A stretch of DNA of 64,000 nt from Haloarcula nitratireducens (GTDB taxonomy: Archaea > Halobacteriota > Halobacteria > Halobacteriales > Haloarculaceae). The notes beneath the pieces are model-generated. The model had not been told where the DNA came from. It did not search any database and saw only the letters and a list, made by a program, of their open reading frames with translations. Position numbers and translations under genes: made by a program. Shown piece by piece: positions 44,102 through 53,297 of the stretch (positions within the stretch are counted from its first letter, which is position 1; each line of letters starts with the position of its first letter). The stretch lies in assembly GCF_019599505.1 (NCBI RefSeq), contig NZ_RKLT01000003.1, forward strand, positions 124,001 through 188,000. The letters run 5' to 3'.

Positions 44102-44195
44102 GAGGGACCGAAAGTCCCTCGGGCAGTCGAGCGGGCAGCGCCCGCGAGACAGCGAACCGCAGAGCGCGAGGGTCTGAGTGAAACGAAGACCCTCG
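44102..44195. repeat. Three hairpins in intergenic region after hisE
   Basis: GAGGGAC-CGAAA-GTCCCTC (44102-44120), GCGGGC-AGC-GCCCGC (44131-44145) and CGAGGGTCT with partner AGACCCTCG across an 11-base loop (44167-44195). The surrounding sequence is GAGCG/AGCGA-rich, like the region at 60.6 kb in reverse orientation. No gene in 44080-44302. Confidence 0.7.
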
Positions 44196-44302
44196 AATAG
44201 TGAACGAAGAGCGTAGCGACTCGTGAGCAGTAGCGGGACCCCGCTCGCAGAAACTGATCTCAGAGCTAGATTTAAACCGCTGCCAAGTGGTTCCTCGCTC
44301 GT

Positions 44303-45067
44303 ATGAGCGGGGAGACGATACGCGGGACGATAGCGGGGTTGGGGCGGCGAGCGAACCCGGGGTTCGCGGTCGGGGTGGTCGCCATCTCGGTCGTCGCGCT
44401 CGCCTACGCCGCGACGGTCGCGTCGATCCAACAGCACACGTACGTCCACGTCATGGCGGGCGTCCTCTGGACCGGCACCGACATCTTCATCGGTGCGATT
44501 CTCGGCCCGGTCATCGGCGGTCTAGAGGAGAAACAGAGCGCCGCGGTCTTCGAGCGGCTGACGCCCAAGACCGCCTTCTTCCTGCCGTCGATGGCGTTTC
44601 TCACCATCGCTTCGGGCATCGCGCTGGCGCTCCGACTCGAGATATTCGCCCACTCGGGACCGTGGCTCGCGCTGTTCACGGCGGCCAACGTCATTCCGAT
44701 ATTCCTGTTACTGGGCTGGCGGCTGAACGCGTACGGGGACTGGCGCTGGCAGGTCCCGTTCGCCGTCGGCACCGTCGGATCGCTGGCGTGGGTCGCCACC
44801 ACTATCGGCGCGTTCCAGATGACTTCGCCGGCCATCGTCGTGGCGCTCGTGCTCGTCACCGTCCTCTCGGTGCAGGGCTTCGGTTTCCTGATGCCCGGCG
44901 AGGTCCGCATCTACAGGGAGATGGTGTCGGCCGCCCCGGACACGAGCGTCATCTCGGCCGTCGGGCAGCAGAACGCCATGCTTGGCGGCGTGCAGGGCCT
45001 CGTCCAGTTGCTGCTCATCGCCGACATGGTGTACCTGCGCTGGGGCGGCTTTCCCGGACTGCCGTAG
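44303..45067 (+). CDS. Multi-pass membrane protein, possibly DUF2269-like
   Basis: 254 residues, about seven helices. HVMAGVLWTGTDIFIGAILG early in the protein and the late QQNAMLGGVQGLVQLLLIAD are the conserved-looking parts; the paired His and polar helices recall predicted integral membrane proteins of the DUF2269 group. No catalytic motif. AT-rich AGCTAGATTTAAACC about 30 bases upstream is a good TATA box. Confidence 0.75.
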   Translation: MSGETIRGTIAGLGRRANPGFAVGVVAISVVALAYAATVASIQQHTYVHVMAGVLWTGTDIFIGAILGPVIGGLEEKQSAAVFERLTPKTAFFLPSMAFLTIASGIALALRLEIFAHSGPWLALFTAANVIPIFLLLGWRLNAYGDWRWQVPFAVGTVGSLAWVATTIGAFQMTSPAIVVALVLVTVLSVQGFGFLMPGEVRIYREMVSAAPDTSVISAVGQQNAMLGGVQGLVQLLLIADMVYLRWGGFPGLP

Positions 45068-45092
45068 TCGTCGGAAGTCGCCCGCTACTCGC

Positions 45093-45410
45093 CTACGATT
45101 CGACGGGCGCGAACCGGTGCCGGACGACATCGTTGTCGTCGTCCCACTCGAACTCGTCGTGGACGCGGGCGAGTCGATCGCGATAGGCGGCTAAGTCCTC
45201 GGAGCCTTCGCGCCGTGCGTCCTCGTCGGTCAGGTCGCCGAGCGTCCGCTCGGTCACGTCGGTCACCTCGTAGGTGGTGCCGTCGATGTCGAACGTGTCG
45301 CCCTCGTCGGCGTAGCGGTGACCGCGGTGCATCTGCGTGATTTCCCCCTCGGCGGCCATGCGCTGGACGTGCTCGTTGGGCAGGAGTTCGCCGGCGTCGA
45401 TGTGTGCCAT
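45093..45410 (-). CDS. Small ASCH-like domain protein
   Basis: 105 residues. Central HRGHRYADEGDTFDIDGTTY, then YEVTDVTERTLGDLTDEDA, EGSEDLAAYRDRLARV and FEWDDDNDVVRHRF follow the ASCH/PUA-like pattern (GD-loop, late helix before the last strand). ASCH proteins are thought to bind RNA or act in nucleotide processing. The assignment is moderate. Confidence 0.65.
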   Translation of the reverse strand: MAHIDAGELLPNEHVQRMAAEGEITQMHRGHRYADEGDTFDIDGTTYEVTDVTERTLGDLTDEDARREGSEDLAAYRDRLARVHDEFEWDDDNDVVRHRFAPVES

Positions 45411-45549
45411 ACCGGGCGTACGCCCGGACCAGTGAAAAACGTGGGTCGCAGTTGTTTGGGCCCCCCGTCACCCAGCGTCCACGCACACTTCTCGCACAGC
45501 TGTCGTCGATTGGACGCGTTTTTACGCGCTGGCCGTCTACGACGGCCCA

Positions 45550-46548
45550 ATGAGCCATCCTTTCGAGAATCTACCGACGACGCCGACCGCCGAGGAGGTC
45601 ATCGACAAGGCCTTCTCGCGGGCGACCCGCGCCGGCGGCGCGAAAGAGGGCGTCGAGGCCCAGCAGTCAATGCTGATGACGGCCTCGAACATCGTCTCGG
45701 ACAACCTCCAGAACGTCGCGCAGTCGTGGCCGACCATCGACGAGTTAGACCCCTTCTACGTCGAACTGGCCGACGCCGTCGTCAGCGAGTCCTACCCCGC
45801 CGACGACGACCCGGGCATCGACGCCCTGAAACAGCACCTCTCCGAGGTCTCGTGGGCTGGACGGAAGGCCAAGGAGATCCGACAGGAGTACGAGGGCCGA
45901 CTGGTCCGCGGCGACAAGGACACCGCCCGCAAACTCCGCAAGCAGGCGTTCGCCCGCATGGCCGACGTGGTCGAGGAGGTCGAGGACGACCTCGCGGCCG
46001 TCTCGACGGCCCGGGACGCGCTGAAAGTCCTGCCCGACATCCGCCCGGACGAGCCGGCCATCGTCGTCGCGGGCTACCCCAACGTCGGCAAATCCTCGTT
46101 CGTCAACCGCGTCACGCGCGCCGACAACGAAATCGCTTCCTATCCGTTCACGACGACCCAGATCCGCGTCGGCCACTTCGAGGACCAGCGCATCCGCTAT
46201 CAACTGGTGGACACGCCGGGACTGCTCGACCGGCCGCCCGAAGAGCGCAACGAGATCGAATCGCAGGCCGTCAGCGCGCTCGAACACCTCGCCGACGCCG
46301 TCCTCGTCCTCGTCGATCCGAGCGAGGAGTGCGGCTACCCGCTCGCCCAGCAACTCGAACTGCGGAACGACATCCAGGCGCGCTTCGACGTGCCGGTGCT
46401 CACGATCGCCAACAAGAGCGACCGCTCGACGGACGTGGAGGCCGACCACTACATGAGCGTCACCGAGGACGACAACGTCGGGGGCGTGTTGCAGGCGGCC
46501 GTCGACGCCGTCGGCTACGAACTGGAACTGCCGTTCGACGACGAGTAG
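45550..46548 (+). CDS. NOG1-family GTPase
   Basis: 332 residues. Helical N-terminal domain (1 to about 165) then a G domain: G1 GYPNVGKSSF, G2 FTTTQIRVG, G3 DTPGLLDRPPEER, G4 NKSD. Nog1 acts in large ribosomal subunit assembly; the archaeal form lacks the long eukaryotic C-terminus, as here. Confidence 0.93.
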   Translation: MSHPFENLPTTPTAEEVIDKAFSRATRAGGAKEGVEAQQSMLMTASNIVSDNLQNVAQSWPTIDELDPFYVELADAVVSESYPADDDPGIDALKQHLSEVSWAGRKAKEIRQEYEGRLVRGDKDTARKLRKQAFARMADVVEEVEDDLAAVSTARDALKVLPDIRPDEPAIVVAGYPNVGKSSFVNRVTRADNEIASYPFTTTQIRVGHFEDQRIRYQLVDTPGLLDRPPEERNEIESQAVSALEHLADAVLVLVDPSEECGYPLAQQLELRNDIQARFDVPVLTIANKSDRSTDVEADHYMSVTEDDNVGGVLQAAVDAVGYELELPFDDE

Positions 46549-46561
46549 CGAGCGGACAGTC

Positions 46562-47539
46562 TCAGCCGAGGACCCCGAGCAGTCCGAGCGCCCACCGGAC
46601 CATCTCGGAGGCCGCGAACAGCGCCCCTTCGAGTCGCGAGAGCACCCGCCCGGTCCACAGCGCCGCGACCATGACGACCGAGATGCCGACCAGCCACAGC
46701 AGCGTCGCCGTCGCCGTCCCGCTCGCCGCGAGGGGTCGAACGAGCGCCGCGACGCCGACGATTCCCGTCAGGTTGTAGACGTTACTGCCGATGACGTTCC
46801 CGACCGAGACGCCGAGGCTTCCCCGCCGAATCGCCACCAGCGAGACGGCGAACTCCGGCGTCGACGTCCCGGCCGCGACGACGGTCCCGCCGATGACCCA
46901 CTCGGAGATGCCCGCGCCGCGCGCCAGCGCCGACGCCGCCAGGACCATGTAGTCCCCGCTCACGAGCACCAGCGCCAGCCCGCCGAGCAACAGCAGGCCG
47001 TCCCGACCGCGGAGCGTCACGCGCTCGGTGACGGCGCTCGTCACCGGGTCTCCCGACCGCTCCGTCCCCGTCTTGCCCGACTGCTCGGCCCGGAGCAGGT
47101 ACGCGGTGTAGGCGACGAACGCCCCGACCAGTACGACGCCCTCTAACCGCGTCACCGCCCCGTCGAGCAGAACGGCGACGCCGAGGAGGGTGCTCGCGAG
47201 CAGCGCCAGTCCGTCCCGTCGAACCAGCGTCTCGGTTATCGGGAGTACGCGGATCAGCGAGACGACGCCGAGGATGAACGCGAGGTTGTAAATGTTCGAC
47301 CCGAGGACGTTCGCGACGGCGATGTCCCCCAGTCCCTTGAGCGCCGCGTCGACGGAGACGGCCAGTTCCGGCGTGGACGTTCCCATCGCCACGATAGTCA
47401 GCCCGATCGTGAGGTCCGACAGGCCGAACCGGCGGGCGAGTCGGACGACGGCGTCGACGAGGAAACGCGCGCCGACCCACAGCCCGAGAATCGACAGAAC
47501 GATGACGACGAGTTGGACGAGGGGGCCACCGGCAACCAT
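46562..47539 (-). CDS. Calcium/sodium antiporter of the CaCA family
   Basis: 325 residues, ten hydrophobic helices in two inverted halves. The alpha-repeats are GTSTPELAVS with SNIYNLAFILG and GTSTPEFAVS with SNVYNLTGIVG, whose Glu residues bind the cation. Exchanges Ca2+ or K+ for Na+ at the cell membrane (YrbG type). Converges on the NOG1 gene with 13 bases between. Confidence 0.93.
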   Translation of the reverse strand: MVAGGPLVQLVVIVLSILGLWVGARFLVDAVVRLARRFGLSDLTIGLTIVAMGTSTPELAVSVDAALKGLGDIAVANVLGSNIYNLAFILGVVSLIRVLPITETLVRRDGLALLASTLLGVAVLLDGAVTRLEGVVLVGAFVAYTAYLLRAEQSGKTGTERSGDPVTSAVTERVTLRGRDGLLLLGGLALVLVSGDYMVLAASALARGAGISEWVIGGTVVAAGTSTPEFAVSLVAIRRGSLGVSVGNVIGSNVYNLTGIVGVAALVRPLAASGTATATLLWLVGISVVMVAALWTGRVLSRLEGALFAASEMVRWALGLLGVLG

Positions 47540-47621
47540 GCTCTAGTCGCTATCACCGATGGCGGGATGATGAAAACTTTGCCCGCGAGGCCGTTGGGGC
47601 GACCGCGACCCGTCGGGCCGC

Positions 47622-48338
47622 TCACCCGAGTTCGTAGGTCACCTGCACCGCCGCGTCGACGGTGACCGGACCGGGCGAGATGACCGTGCTCCCGCCGGCG
47701 CTCCCGGCGTCGGCGGCCATCTCGGCTCGGACGACGTATCGGCCGCTGTCGCTCGTCTGGATGGCGGCGACGCCGTCGACGGAGCGCTCCTCGGCGGCGG
47801 CGACGGTCTCGGCGTCAGTTCGCGCGCGGTCCATCGCGGTCGTCAGGGCCTCCTGTCGCGCGTCCTGTCGGGTCTGTTCGCTCAGGCCGTAAGTGATGCC
47901 CTCGACGCGGTCCGCACCCGCATCGACGGCGACGTCGATTAGCGAGCCGACCGCGTCGACGTCGCTCGTCTCGGCCTCGACGGTGTGGACGGCGACGTAG
48001 CCGACCTGTTCGCGGCCCGTCTCGGTCCGCTCGTACTCGGGGTGAATGCTGAAGCGGGCGGAGGTGACGTTCGCCCCCGCGTCTTCGAGCGCCCCCTGGA
48101 CGGCGTCGGCGTCGCCGCTCAGGTTGTTCCGGGCGGCGGCGGCCGTCTCGCCGCGGCCGACGGCGGCGACGGTGACGGTCGCCCGGTCGGGCGCGCGTTC
48201 GACCGTCGCGTCCGCGCTGACGCTGACGGTGGCGTTCTCCGCCGACGGGACAGGTCCGCCGCTTGCGAGGGCGAACCCGACGCCGCCGGCCAGTAGAACG
48301 GCCAGTACACCTGCGATCGCGAGTGGTCTGGAGACCAT
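47622..48338 (-). CDS. SIMPL domain secreted/anchored protein
   Basis: 238 residues from MVSRPLAIAG. An N-terminal membrane helix (VLAVLLAGGVGFALASGG) acts as signal or anchor; the rest is the SIMPL (DUF541, periplasmic-type) fold with VSVSADATVERAPDRATVT and VGYVAVHTVEAET. Function of the family is poorly known. Confidence 0.88.
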   Translation of the reverse strand: MVSRPLAIAGVLAVLLAGGVGFALASGGPVPSAENATVSVSADATVERAPDRATVTVAAVGRGETAAAARNNLSGDADAVQGALEDAGANVTSARFSIHPEYERTETGREQVGYVAVHTVEAETSDVDAVGSLIDVAVDAGADRVEGITYGLSEQTRQDARQEALTTAMDRARTDAETVAAAEERSVDGVAAIQTSDSGRYVVRAEMAADAGSAGGSTVISPGPVTVDAAVQVTYELG

Positions 48339-48398
48339 ACGCTGTCGACGCGCTCTACCGTATTTATGTAATCGTACGTTCAAAACCGCGTTTGAGCG

Positions 48399-49679
48399 TC
48401 AGGCGGCGCTCTCGACGACGACGTACTGGACCGACACCGAGACGTCCTGACCCGCCGCGGCGTCGGCGGCCGAGTCGATCTCGTCGACGAGGCCCGGCGG
48501 GTCAGTTCCGGGCGGGAGACCGACGGTGACGGTGACGTGACTGGGTTCCTGAAATATCACCGTGTTGGTGTGCTGAACGTCGACGGAGACGAGGTGCGCC
48601 GGGGGTTCGACCACCCCGTCTATCTGAGTCCGTATCTCCTGTTGGGTGGTCGCCCGCTGGTAGGAGTCGAGCGTCACGCCGCCGAGGAACGCCGACAGCA
48701 CGAGGATGGCGACGGCGAGGACGCCGATGCGTTTGATGGTCGCCGACCGCGCCTCGCCCTTCTGGAACCACTGCTCGGGCCGGTAGCCCTGATACCAGAG
48801 CCCGATGAGGGCGGCGAGGTTGATCGAGAGGACGTTCACCAGCAGGAGGACGCCGGAGCCGAGACTGACGAACGGCGCGCCCCACGCGATACCGATGCCC
48901 ACCGCGGCGGCGGGCGGGATGAGCGCGACGGCGATCATGACGCCGACCATGGCCGTCGACACCCCCGAGGTGAGACTGAGGATGCCCGCCGCGCCGGAAC
49001 CGAGGGCGATGGCCAGCGAGAGGAAATCGGGGGAGACCCGCTCGCCGATCTGGTCGATCGCGGTGATGTCGGATATCGGCGGGATGAGGTTCGCCGTCCG
49101 GACGAAGAACGCGAAGACGGCGGCGCTGACGATAGAGAGGAGGAGGCCGACGACCTGTAATTTCACGCCGCGGCGGAACATATCGCGGTCGTCAACGACG
49201 GTGCCGACGTTCGCCGACAGCGCCGGGCCGATGAGCGGCGCGATGACCATCGACCCGACGATGACGGCCGCCGAGTTCAACAGGAGCCCGGCGGTGGCGA
49301 CGACGGCGCTGATCACCGTCATCACGGCGTAGATCGGGAACGACGGGGCGAGTTCGTTGGCCTTCGCCATCAGTTCCTCGCGGGCGATGCGGTCCTCGCT
49401 CTCCTCGTTGGCGTACTTCTCCTGCAGCTCGTCGAACTGCCGGGAGATGACGGTGTTCGCCTCGACGACGACGGTGTACGTGTCCTCGTCTAAGCCGACC
49501 TCTCGCAGCGCCGCGAGGACGGGTTCGAGCGCCTCCGTTGGGATGGGGAACGAGACCACGGCCGCGATATCCCGGTTGCTCGTCTCGTTGGAGACGACGT
49601 AGTCGATGCCCTCGCCGTCGAGGACGTCGAGCGCGGCTTCGAGTTTGCCCGTCGGGACCGTGAGTTGTACCAACCGCAC
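48399..49679 (-). CDS. DUF389 / TIGR00341 membrane protein
   Basis: 426 residues, GTG start chosen at (V)RLVQLTVPTGKLEAALDVL, the family N-terminus. An N-terminal ferredoxin-like domain (1 to about 75) precedes about six helices with SMVIAPLIGPALSANVGTVV and VALIPPAAAVGIGIAWG, then a C-terminal soluble domain. Role unknown. Confidence 0.88.
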   Translation of the reverse strand: MRLVQLTVPTGKLEAALDVLDGEGIDYVVSNETSNRDIAAVVSFPIPTEALEPVLAALREVGLDEDTYTVVVEANTVISRQFDELQEKYANEESEDRIAREELMAKANELAPSFPIYAVMTVISAVVATAGLLLNSAAVIVGSMVIAPLIGPALSANVGTVVDDRDMFRRGVKLQVVGLLLSIVSAAVFAFFVRTANLIPPISDITAIDQIGERVSPDFLSLAIALGSGAAGILSLTSGVSTAMVGVMIAVALIPPAAAVGIGIAWGAPFVSLGSGVLLLVNVLSINLAALIGLWYQGYRPEQWFQKGEARSATIKRIGVLAVAILVLSAFLGGVTLDSYQRATTQQEIRTQIDGVVEPPAHLVSVDVQHTNTVIFQEPSHVTVTVGLPPGTDPPGLVDEIDSAADAAAGQDVSVSVQYVVVESAA

Positions 49680-49828
49680 GGCTATCGGTGAGAGGGCGGC
49701 GGGTAAAAACCCGCGTGGTCGATACCGAGAACCGGCTGACCCGCCGCTCGATGCGGCAGCGATTGCCGACGACGGTCCCGCTTGCACCTAACGGCGGCCT
49801 TTTTCCCTCCCACCTCGGAGAGGGGGGT

Positions 49829-50602
49829 ATGGAAGTCTCCCCGGTCGAGGGGTTGCCGGAGGTCCGCCCCGGCGACGACGTGGCCGCACTCATCGCGGAG
49901 CGGACGGACCTCCGAGACGGCGACGTCCTCTGTGTCGCGAGCACGATCGTCTCGAAGGCGGCGGGTCGTCAGGCTGACCTCGACGAGTTCGAGGCGGGCG
50001 AGCGAGCGGAGCGGATCGCCGAGCGAATCGGGGCCGTCACCGGCGAGGAGAAGGACCCCCGGTTCGCGCAGGCAGTTCTCGACGAGAGCGAGGAACTCGT
50101 CACCGACGCCCCGTTCATCCTCGCGGTCACGCGCTTCGGTCACATTACCGTCAACGCGGGCATCGACCGTTCGAACGTGCCCGACGCCGACCTGCTCCTC
50201 CTGCCCGAGGACCCCACCGAGAGCGCCGAGGCGATTCGGGCGGGAATCCGCGAGCGAACGGGGGCGGACGTGGCGGTCGTCGTCACGGATACCTCCGGTC
50301 GGCCGTTCCGCCTCGGCCAGCGCGGGGTCGCGCTGGGCTGGGCGGGTATCCCCGCCGCCCGCGATTGGCGCGGCGAGCGCGACCGCGACGGCCGCGAACT
50401 CGGCGTAACCGTACAGGCCGTCGTCGACGAGCTCGCCGCCGCGGGCAACCTCGTCACCGGCGAGGGCGGCGGCGGCACGCCGGTCGCTCTCGTCCGCGGC
50501 TTCGACTTCGGCGACCACGGCGAGAGCGACGCCCTCTACCGCTCGCCGGAGAGCGACGTCGTCAGGCAGGCGCTCAGGGAGTGGTCTCATGAACGCGATT
50601 GA
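49829..50602 (+). CDS. cofE: Coenzyme F420-0:L-glutamate ligase
   Basis: 257 residues. MEVSPVEGLPEVRPGDD opens the family; DVLCVASTIVSKAAG, ILAVTRFGHITVNAGID and VVVTDTSGRPFRLGQRGVA are its conserved blocks. It adds glutamates to F420-0 with GTP, the last stage of F420 synthesis. The 3' end overlaps the start of the F420-dependent mer-like gene by 14 bases. Confidence 0.94.
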   Translation: MEVSPVEGLPEVRPGDDVAALIAERTDLRDGDVLCVASTIVSKAAGRQADLDEFEAGERAERIAERIGAVTGEEKDPRFAQAVLDESEELVTDAPFILAVTRFGHITVNAGIDRSNVPDADLLLLPEDPTESAEAIRAGIRERTGADVAVVVTDTSGRPFRLGQRGVALGWAGIPAARDWRGERDRDGRELGVTVQAVVDELAAAGNLVTGEGGGGTPVALVRGFDFGDHGESDALYRSPESDVVRQALREWSHERD

Positions 50603-51566
50603 ACTCACCCCGGAACACCCGGTCGCACAGCTCTCGGACCTCGCCGTCGAGGCCGAGAAACAGGACTTCGACGCCGTCTTCGCCAGTCACCACTACAACA
50701 ACCGCGACCAGTTCATGGCGCTCGCGGAGATGGCCAACAGGACCGACGAGGTCCTGCTCGGGCCGGGCATCGCCAACCCCTACGAGACCCATCCGGTGAC
50801 GCTGGCCTCGCGGGTCGGGACCCTCTCGGAGATGAGCGGCGGCCGCGCCGTCTTCGGCGTCGGCCCAGGCGACAAGTCTACGATCCGGAATCTCGGGTTC
50901 GACCACGACGACGCCCTGCGGCGCGTCTTGGAGACGGTCAAGGTCGCCGAGCGGCTCTGGGACGGCGAGCGCGTCGACCACGACGGGACCTTCGAGGCGG
51001 TCGACGCGGGCCTCAACTACGAGGTCGGCGAGATCCCCACGTACGTCGGCGCGCAGGGGCCACACATGACGCGGATGGCCGCGAAGCACGCCGACGGCGC
51101 GCTGTACAACGGCGCGCACCCGAGGGATCTCGCGTGGGCGCGAGAACGGGCCGAGGAGATGGCCGACGAGCGCGTGCCCGACACCGAGTTCGACCTCGCG
51201 GCCTACGCCAGCGTCTCGGTCGCCGAGGACGGAGACGCCGCCCGCGAGGCCGCCCGGCCGCCGGTCGCGTTCGTCGCCTCGGGGTCGCCGCCGCCGGTGT
51301 TAGAGCGCCACGGCATCGACCGCGACGTCGCCGCGGACGTCGGCGACGCCATCTCGGCCGGCGAGTTCGAGCGGGCCTTCGGGCTGGTCACCGACCCGAT
51401 GCTCGACGCGTTCTGTATCACCGGCACGCCCGAGGACGTGGCCGACCGGGTCGAGGCGCTGCGAGAACACGCCGACAGCGTCGTCTTCGCCTCGCCGCTC
51501 GGTCCGGATATCGAGGAGGCTATCGGTCTGCTCGGGGCGGCGACCGACCGCTCCCCGGACGCATGA
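50589..51566 (+). CDS. mer: F420-dependent LLM oxidoreductase, Mer-like
   Basis: 325 residues. Luciferase-like TIM barrel: IELTPEHPVAQLSDLAVEAE, GPGIANPYETHPVTLAS, FGVGPGDKSTIRNLGF, VYVGAQGPHMTRMAAKHADG-like block and FCITGTPEDVADRVEALREH. Closest by layout to 5,10-methylene-tetrahydromethanopterin reductase; haloarchaea have this gene though not methanogenic, where it may act on folates. Overlap with cofE ties it to F420. The family glycine/Phe-rich N-terminus is a few residues short. Confidence 0.9.
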   Translation: MNAIELTPEHPVAQLSDLAVEAEKQDFDAVFASHHYNNRDQFMALAEMANRTDEVLLGPGIANPYETHPVTLASRVGTLSEMSGGRAVFGVGPGDKSTIRNLGFDHDDALRRVLETVKVAERLWDGERVDHDGTFEAVDAGLNYEVGEIPTYVGAQGPHMTRMAAKHADGALYNGAHPRDLAWARERAEEMADERVPDTEFDLAAYASVSVAEDGDAAREAARPPVAFVASGSPPPVLERHGIDRDVAADVGDAISAGEFERAFGLVTDPMLDAFCITGTPEDVADRVEALREHADSVVFASPLGPDIEEAIGLLGAATDRSPDA

Positions 51567-51741
51567 ACAGCGAGACGACCGCGCCGAGCGAGAGGTAGCC
51601 GAAGACGGCCGAGGCGACGCCGACCAGCAACGCGCCGACGACGATGAGAATCGCCGAGAGGGGGTCGGACATGGCGATCGTGACGAACTCGCCCGGTGCG
51701 TCGAGGATGCTCTGAACGAACTGTGAGAGGAGCCCTTGCAT
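51520..51741 (-). CDS. Small membrane protein, unknown
   Basis: 73 residues from MQGLLSQFVQSILD. One strong hydrophobic region (AILIVVGALLVGVASAVFGY then LSLGAVVSLFM), probably two short helices, with a basic tail. It overlaps the 3' end of the mer gene by 47 bases on the other strand. It is shorter than the open frame, which extends upstream without coding character. Confidence 0.65.
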   Translation of the reverse strand: MQGLLSQFVQSILDAPGEFVTIAMSDPLSAILIVVGALLVGVASAVFGYLSLGAVVSLFMRPGSGRSPPRADR

Positions 51742-51831
51742 GCCCGGGCGTTGGCAGTGCCCCCACTTTGCGTTTCCGTTCGCGGCGACGCTCCAGACAG
51801 CTATTTGGCGCTCCCGTTCGGAGCGACTGTT

Positions 51832-52161
51832 ATGAGCGAAGACGCCTCGCTGGACCGGTTCCTCGACGAGGACGACGCCGAGGCGGACGAGAGCGATTCG
51901 GCGGCCGCCGAGTCGGACGCGAGAGACGATCCGGTGGCAGTCGGCGCGGAGTCGGCGTCGGTAGACGGCACGGAATCGAGCGACGGGGAGCCAGGTGACG
52001 AGGAGCCGACCGACGACGGCGGTGTGACGCCGGCGACGACGACCTACGCGTGGTCGGGCGAGGGCGCGGCGTGCGGTGCGTGCGGCGGGACCGTCGAGCG
52101 CCGGTGGCAACAGGACGGCTCGCTGGTCTGTGCCGACTGCAAGGAGTGGGACCGCTCCTGA
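51832..52161 (+). CDS. Zinc-ribbon protein with acidic N-terminus (DUF7573-like)
   Basis: 109 residues. MSEDASLDRFLDEDDAE and a long acidic stretch precede a C-terminal ribbon with CGACGG and CADC, four cysteines in two knuckles. Likely a small nucleic-acid or protein contact module. The family name is from memory. Confidence 0.75.
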   Translation: MSEDASLDRFLDEDDAEADESDSAAAESDARDDPVAVGAESASVDGTESSDGEPGDEEPTDDGGVTPATTTYAWSGEGAACGACGGTVERRWQQDGSLVCADCKEWDRS

Positions 52162-52337
52162 CCGCCCGCGTGGGAAAGGTCTCCATCCAGCAAAGTTACG
52201 TGTACGCACTCCTAACACGTAGCTACATCGGAACTGCGCACGGTGCGGACGAGCGACGGGCGAACTGACTCACTCGTCGCGGGGTGGCGCGCTCTCCCAC
52301 CGCGCGGTCGGGTGCTCGCCGCGCAGCATCTCCACAC

Positions 52338-53297
52338 ATGACAGACACGGACACAACACGCGGCCAACAGTCGGACAGCGCGCTCCGCGACGCGAGTCGC
52401 GTCGCGACACAGGTAATCGAGAACGTCGAGGAGGTCATCGTCGGCCACCACGACGAGATCGAACACATCGTGACGGCGTTGCTCGGCCGGGGCCACATCT
52501 TACTGGAGGACGTCCCCGGCGTCGGCAAGACGATGCTGGCGCGGTCGGTCGCGGCTTCCTTCGACGGCGAGTTCAAGCGCGTGCAGTTCACGCCGGACCT
52601 CCTCCCGACGGACGTCACCGGCGTCAACGTCTACAACCAGAAGACGCAGGAGTTCGAGTTCCGCCGCGGCCCCATCTTCGCCAACGTCGTGCTGGGCGAC
52701 GAGATCAACCGCGCGCCGCCGAAGACACAGTCCGCCCTGTTGGAAGCGATGGAGGAGGGACAGGTTTCGGTCGACGGGACGACCCACCCGGTCCCCCAAC
52801 CGTTCACCGTCATCGCCACGCAGAACACGGTCGAGCAGAACAAGGCCTACGACCTGCCGATGGCCGAACTCGACCGGTTCATGACGAAGCTCCACCTGGG
52901 CTATCCCGGAGAGGAGGAGGAGACGGCGATGCTGGGAGCGGTCGTCGGCAACCACCCTATCGACGAGCTGTCGCCCGTGGCGACGCTCTCGGACCTCCAG
53001 GCCGCCCGCGACACCGTCGCCGACGTGACCGTCGAGGAGGCGATCCGGTCGTACGCGACCCGCCTCGCGCGCTACACCCGGGAGAACGCCCAGCTCGGCG
53101 TCAGCCCGCGCGGGAGCATCTCGCTGCTGCGAGCGGCACAGGCCCGCGCCGTCCTGAACGGGCGGACCTACGTCGTCCCCGACGACGTCCAGCGGGAAGC
53201 GCCGGTCGTCCTCCCCCATCGGATCCGGACCGATAGCAGCGAGCAGACCGCCGACGCCCTCGTCGCGGCGGCCCTCGATACAGTCGACGTCGAATGA
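52338..53297 (+). CDS. MoxR family AAA+ ATPase
   Basis: 319 residues from MTDTDTTRGQQSD. Walker A EDVPGVGKTMLAR, Walker B VVLGDEINRAPPKTQSALLE, sensor NTVEQNKAYDLPMAELDRF. MoxR chaperones activate or mature partner proteins, often with VWA or DUF58 proteins. It starts a tightly coupled operon: the next gene starts within its stop (ATGA). Confidence 0.94.
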   Translation: MTDTDTTRGQQSDSALRDASRVATQVIENVEEVIVGHHDEIEHIVTALLGRGHILLEDVPGVGKTMLARSVAASFDGEFKRVQFTPDLLPTDVTGVNVYNQKTQEFEFRRGPIFANVVLGDEINRAPPKTQSALLEAMEEGQVSVDGTTHPVPQPFTVIATQNTVEQNKAYDLPMAELDRFMTKLHLGYPGEEEETAMLGAVVGNHPIDELSPVATLSDLQAARDTVADVTVEEAIRSYATRLARYTRENAQLGVSPRGSISLLRAAQARAVLNGRTYVVPDDVQREAPVVLPHRIRTDSSEQTADALVAAALDTVDVE

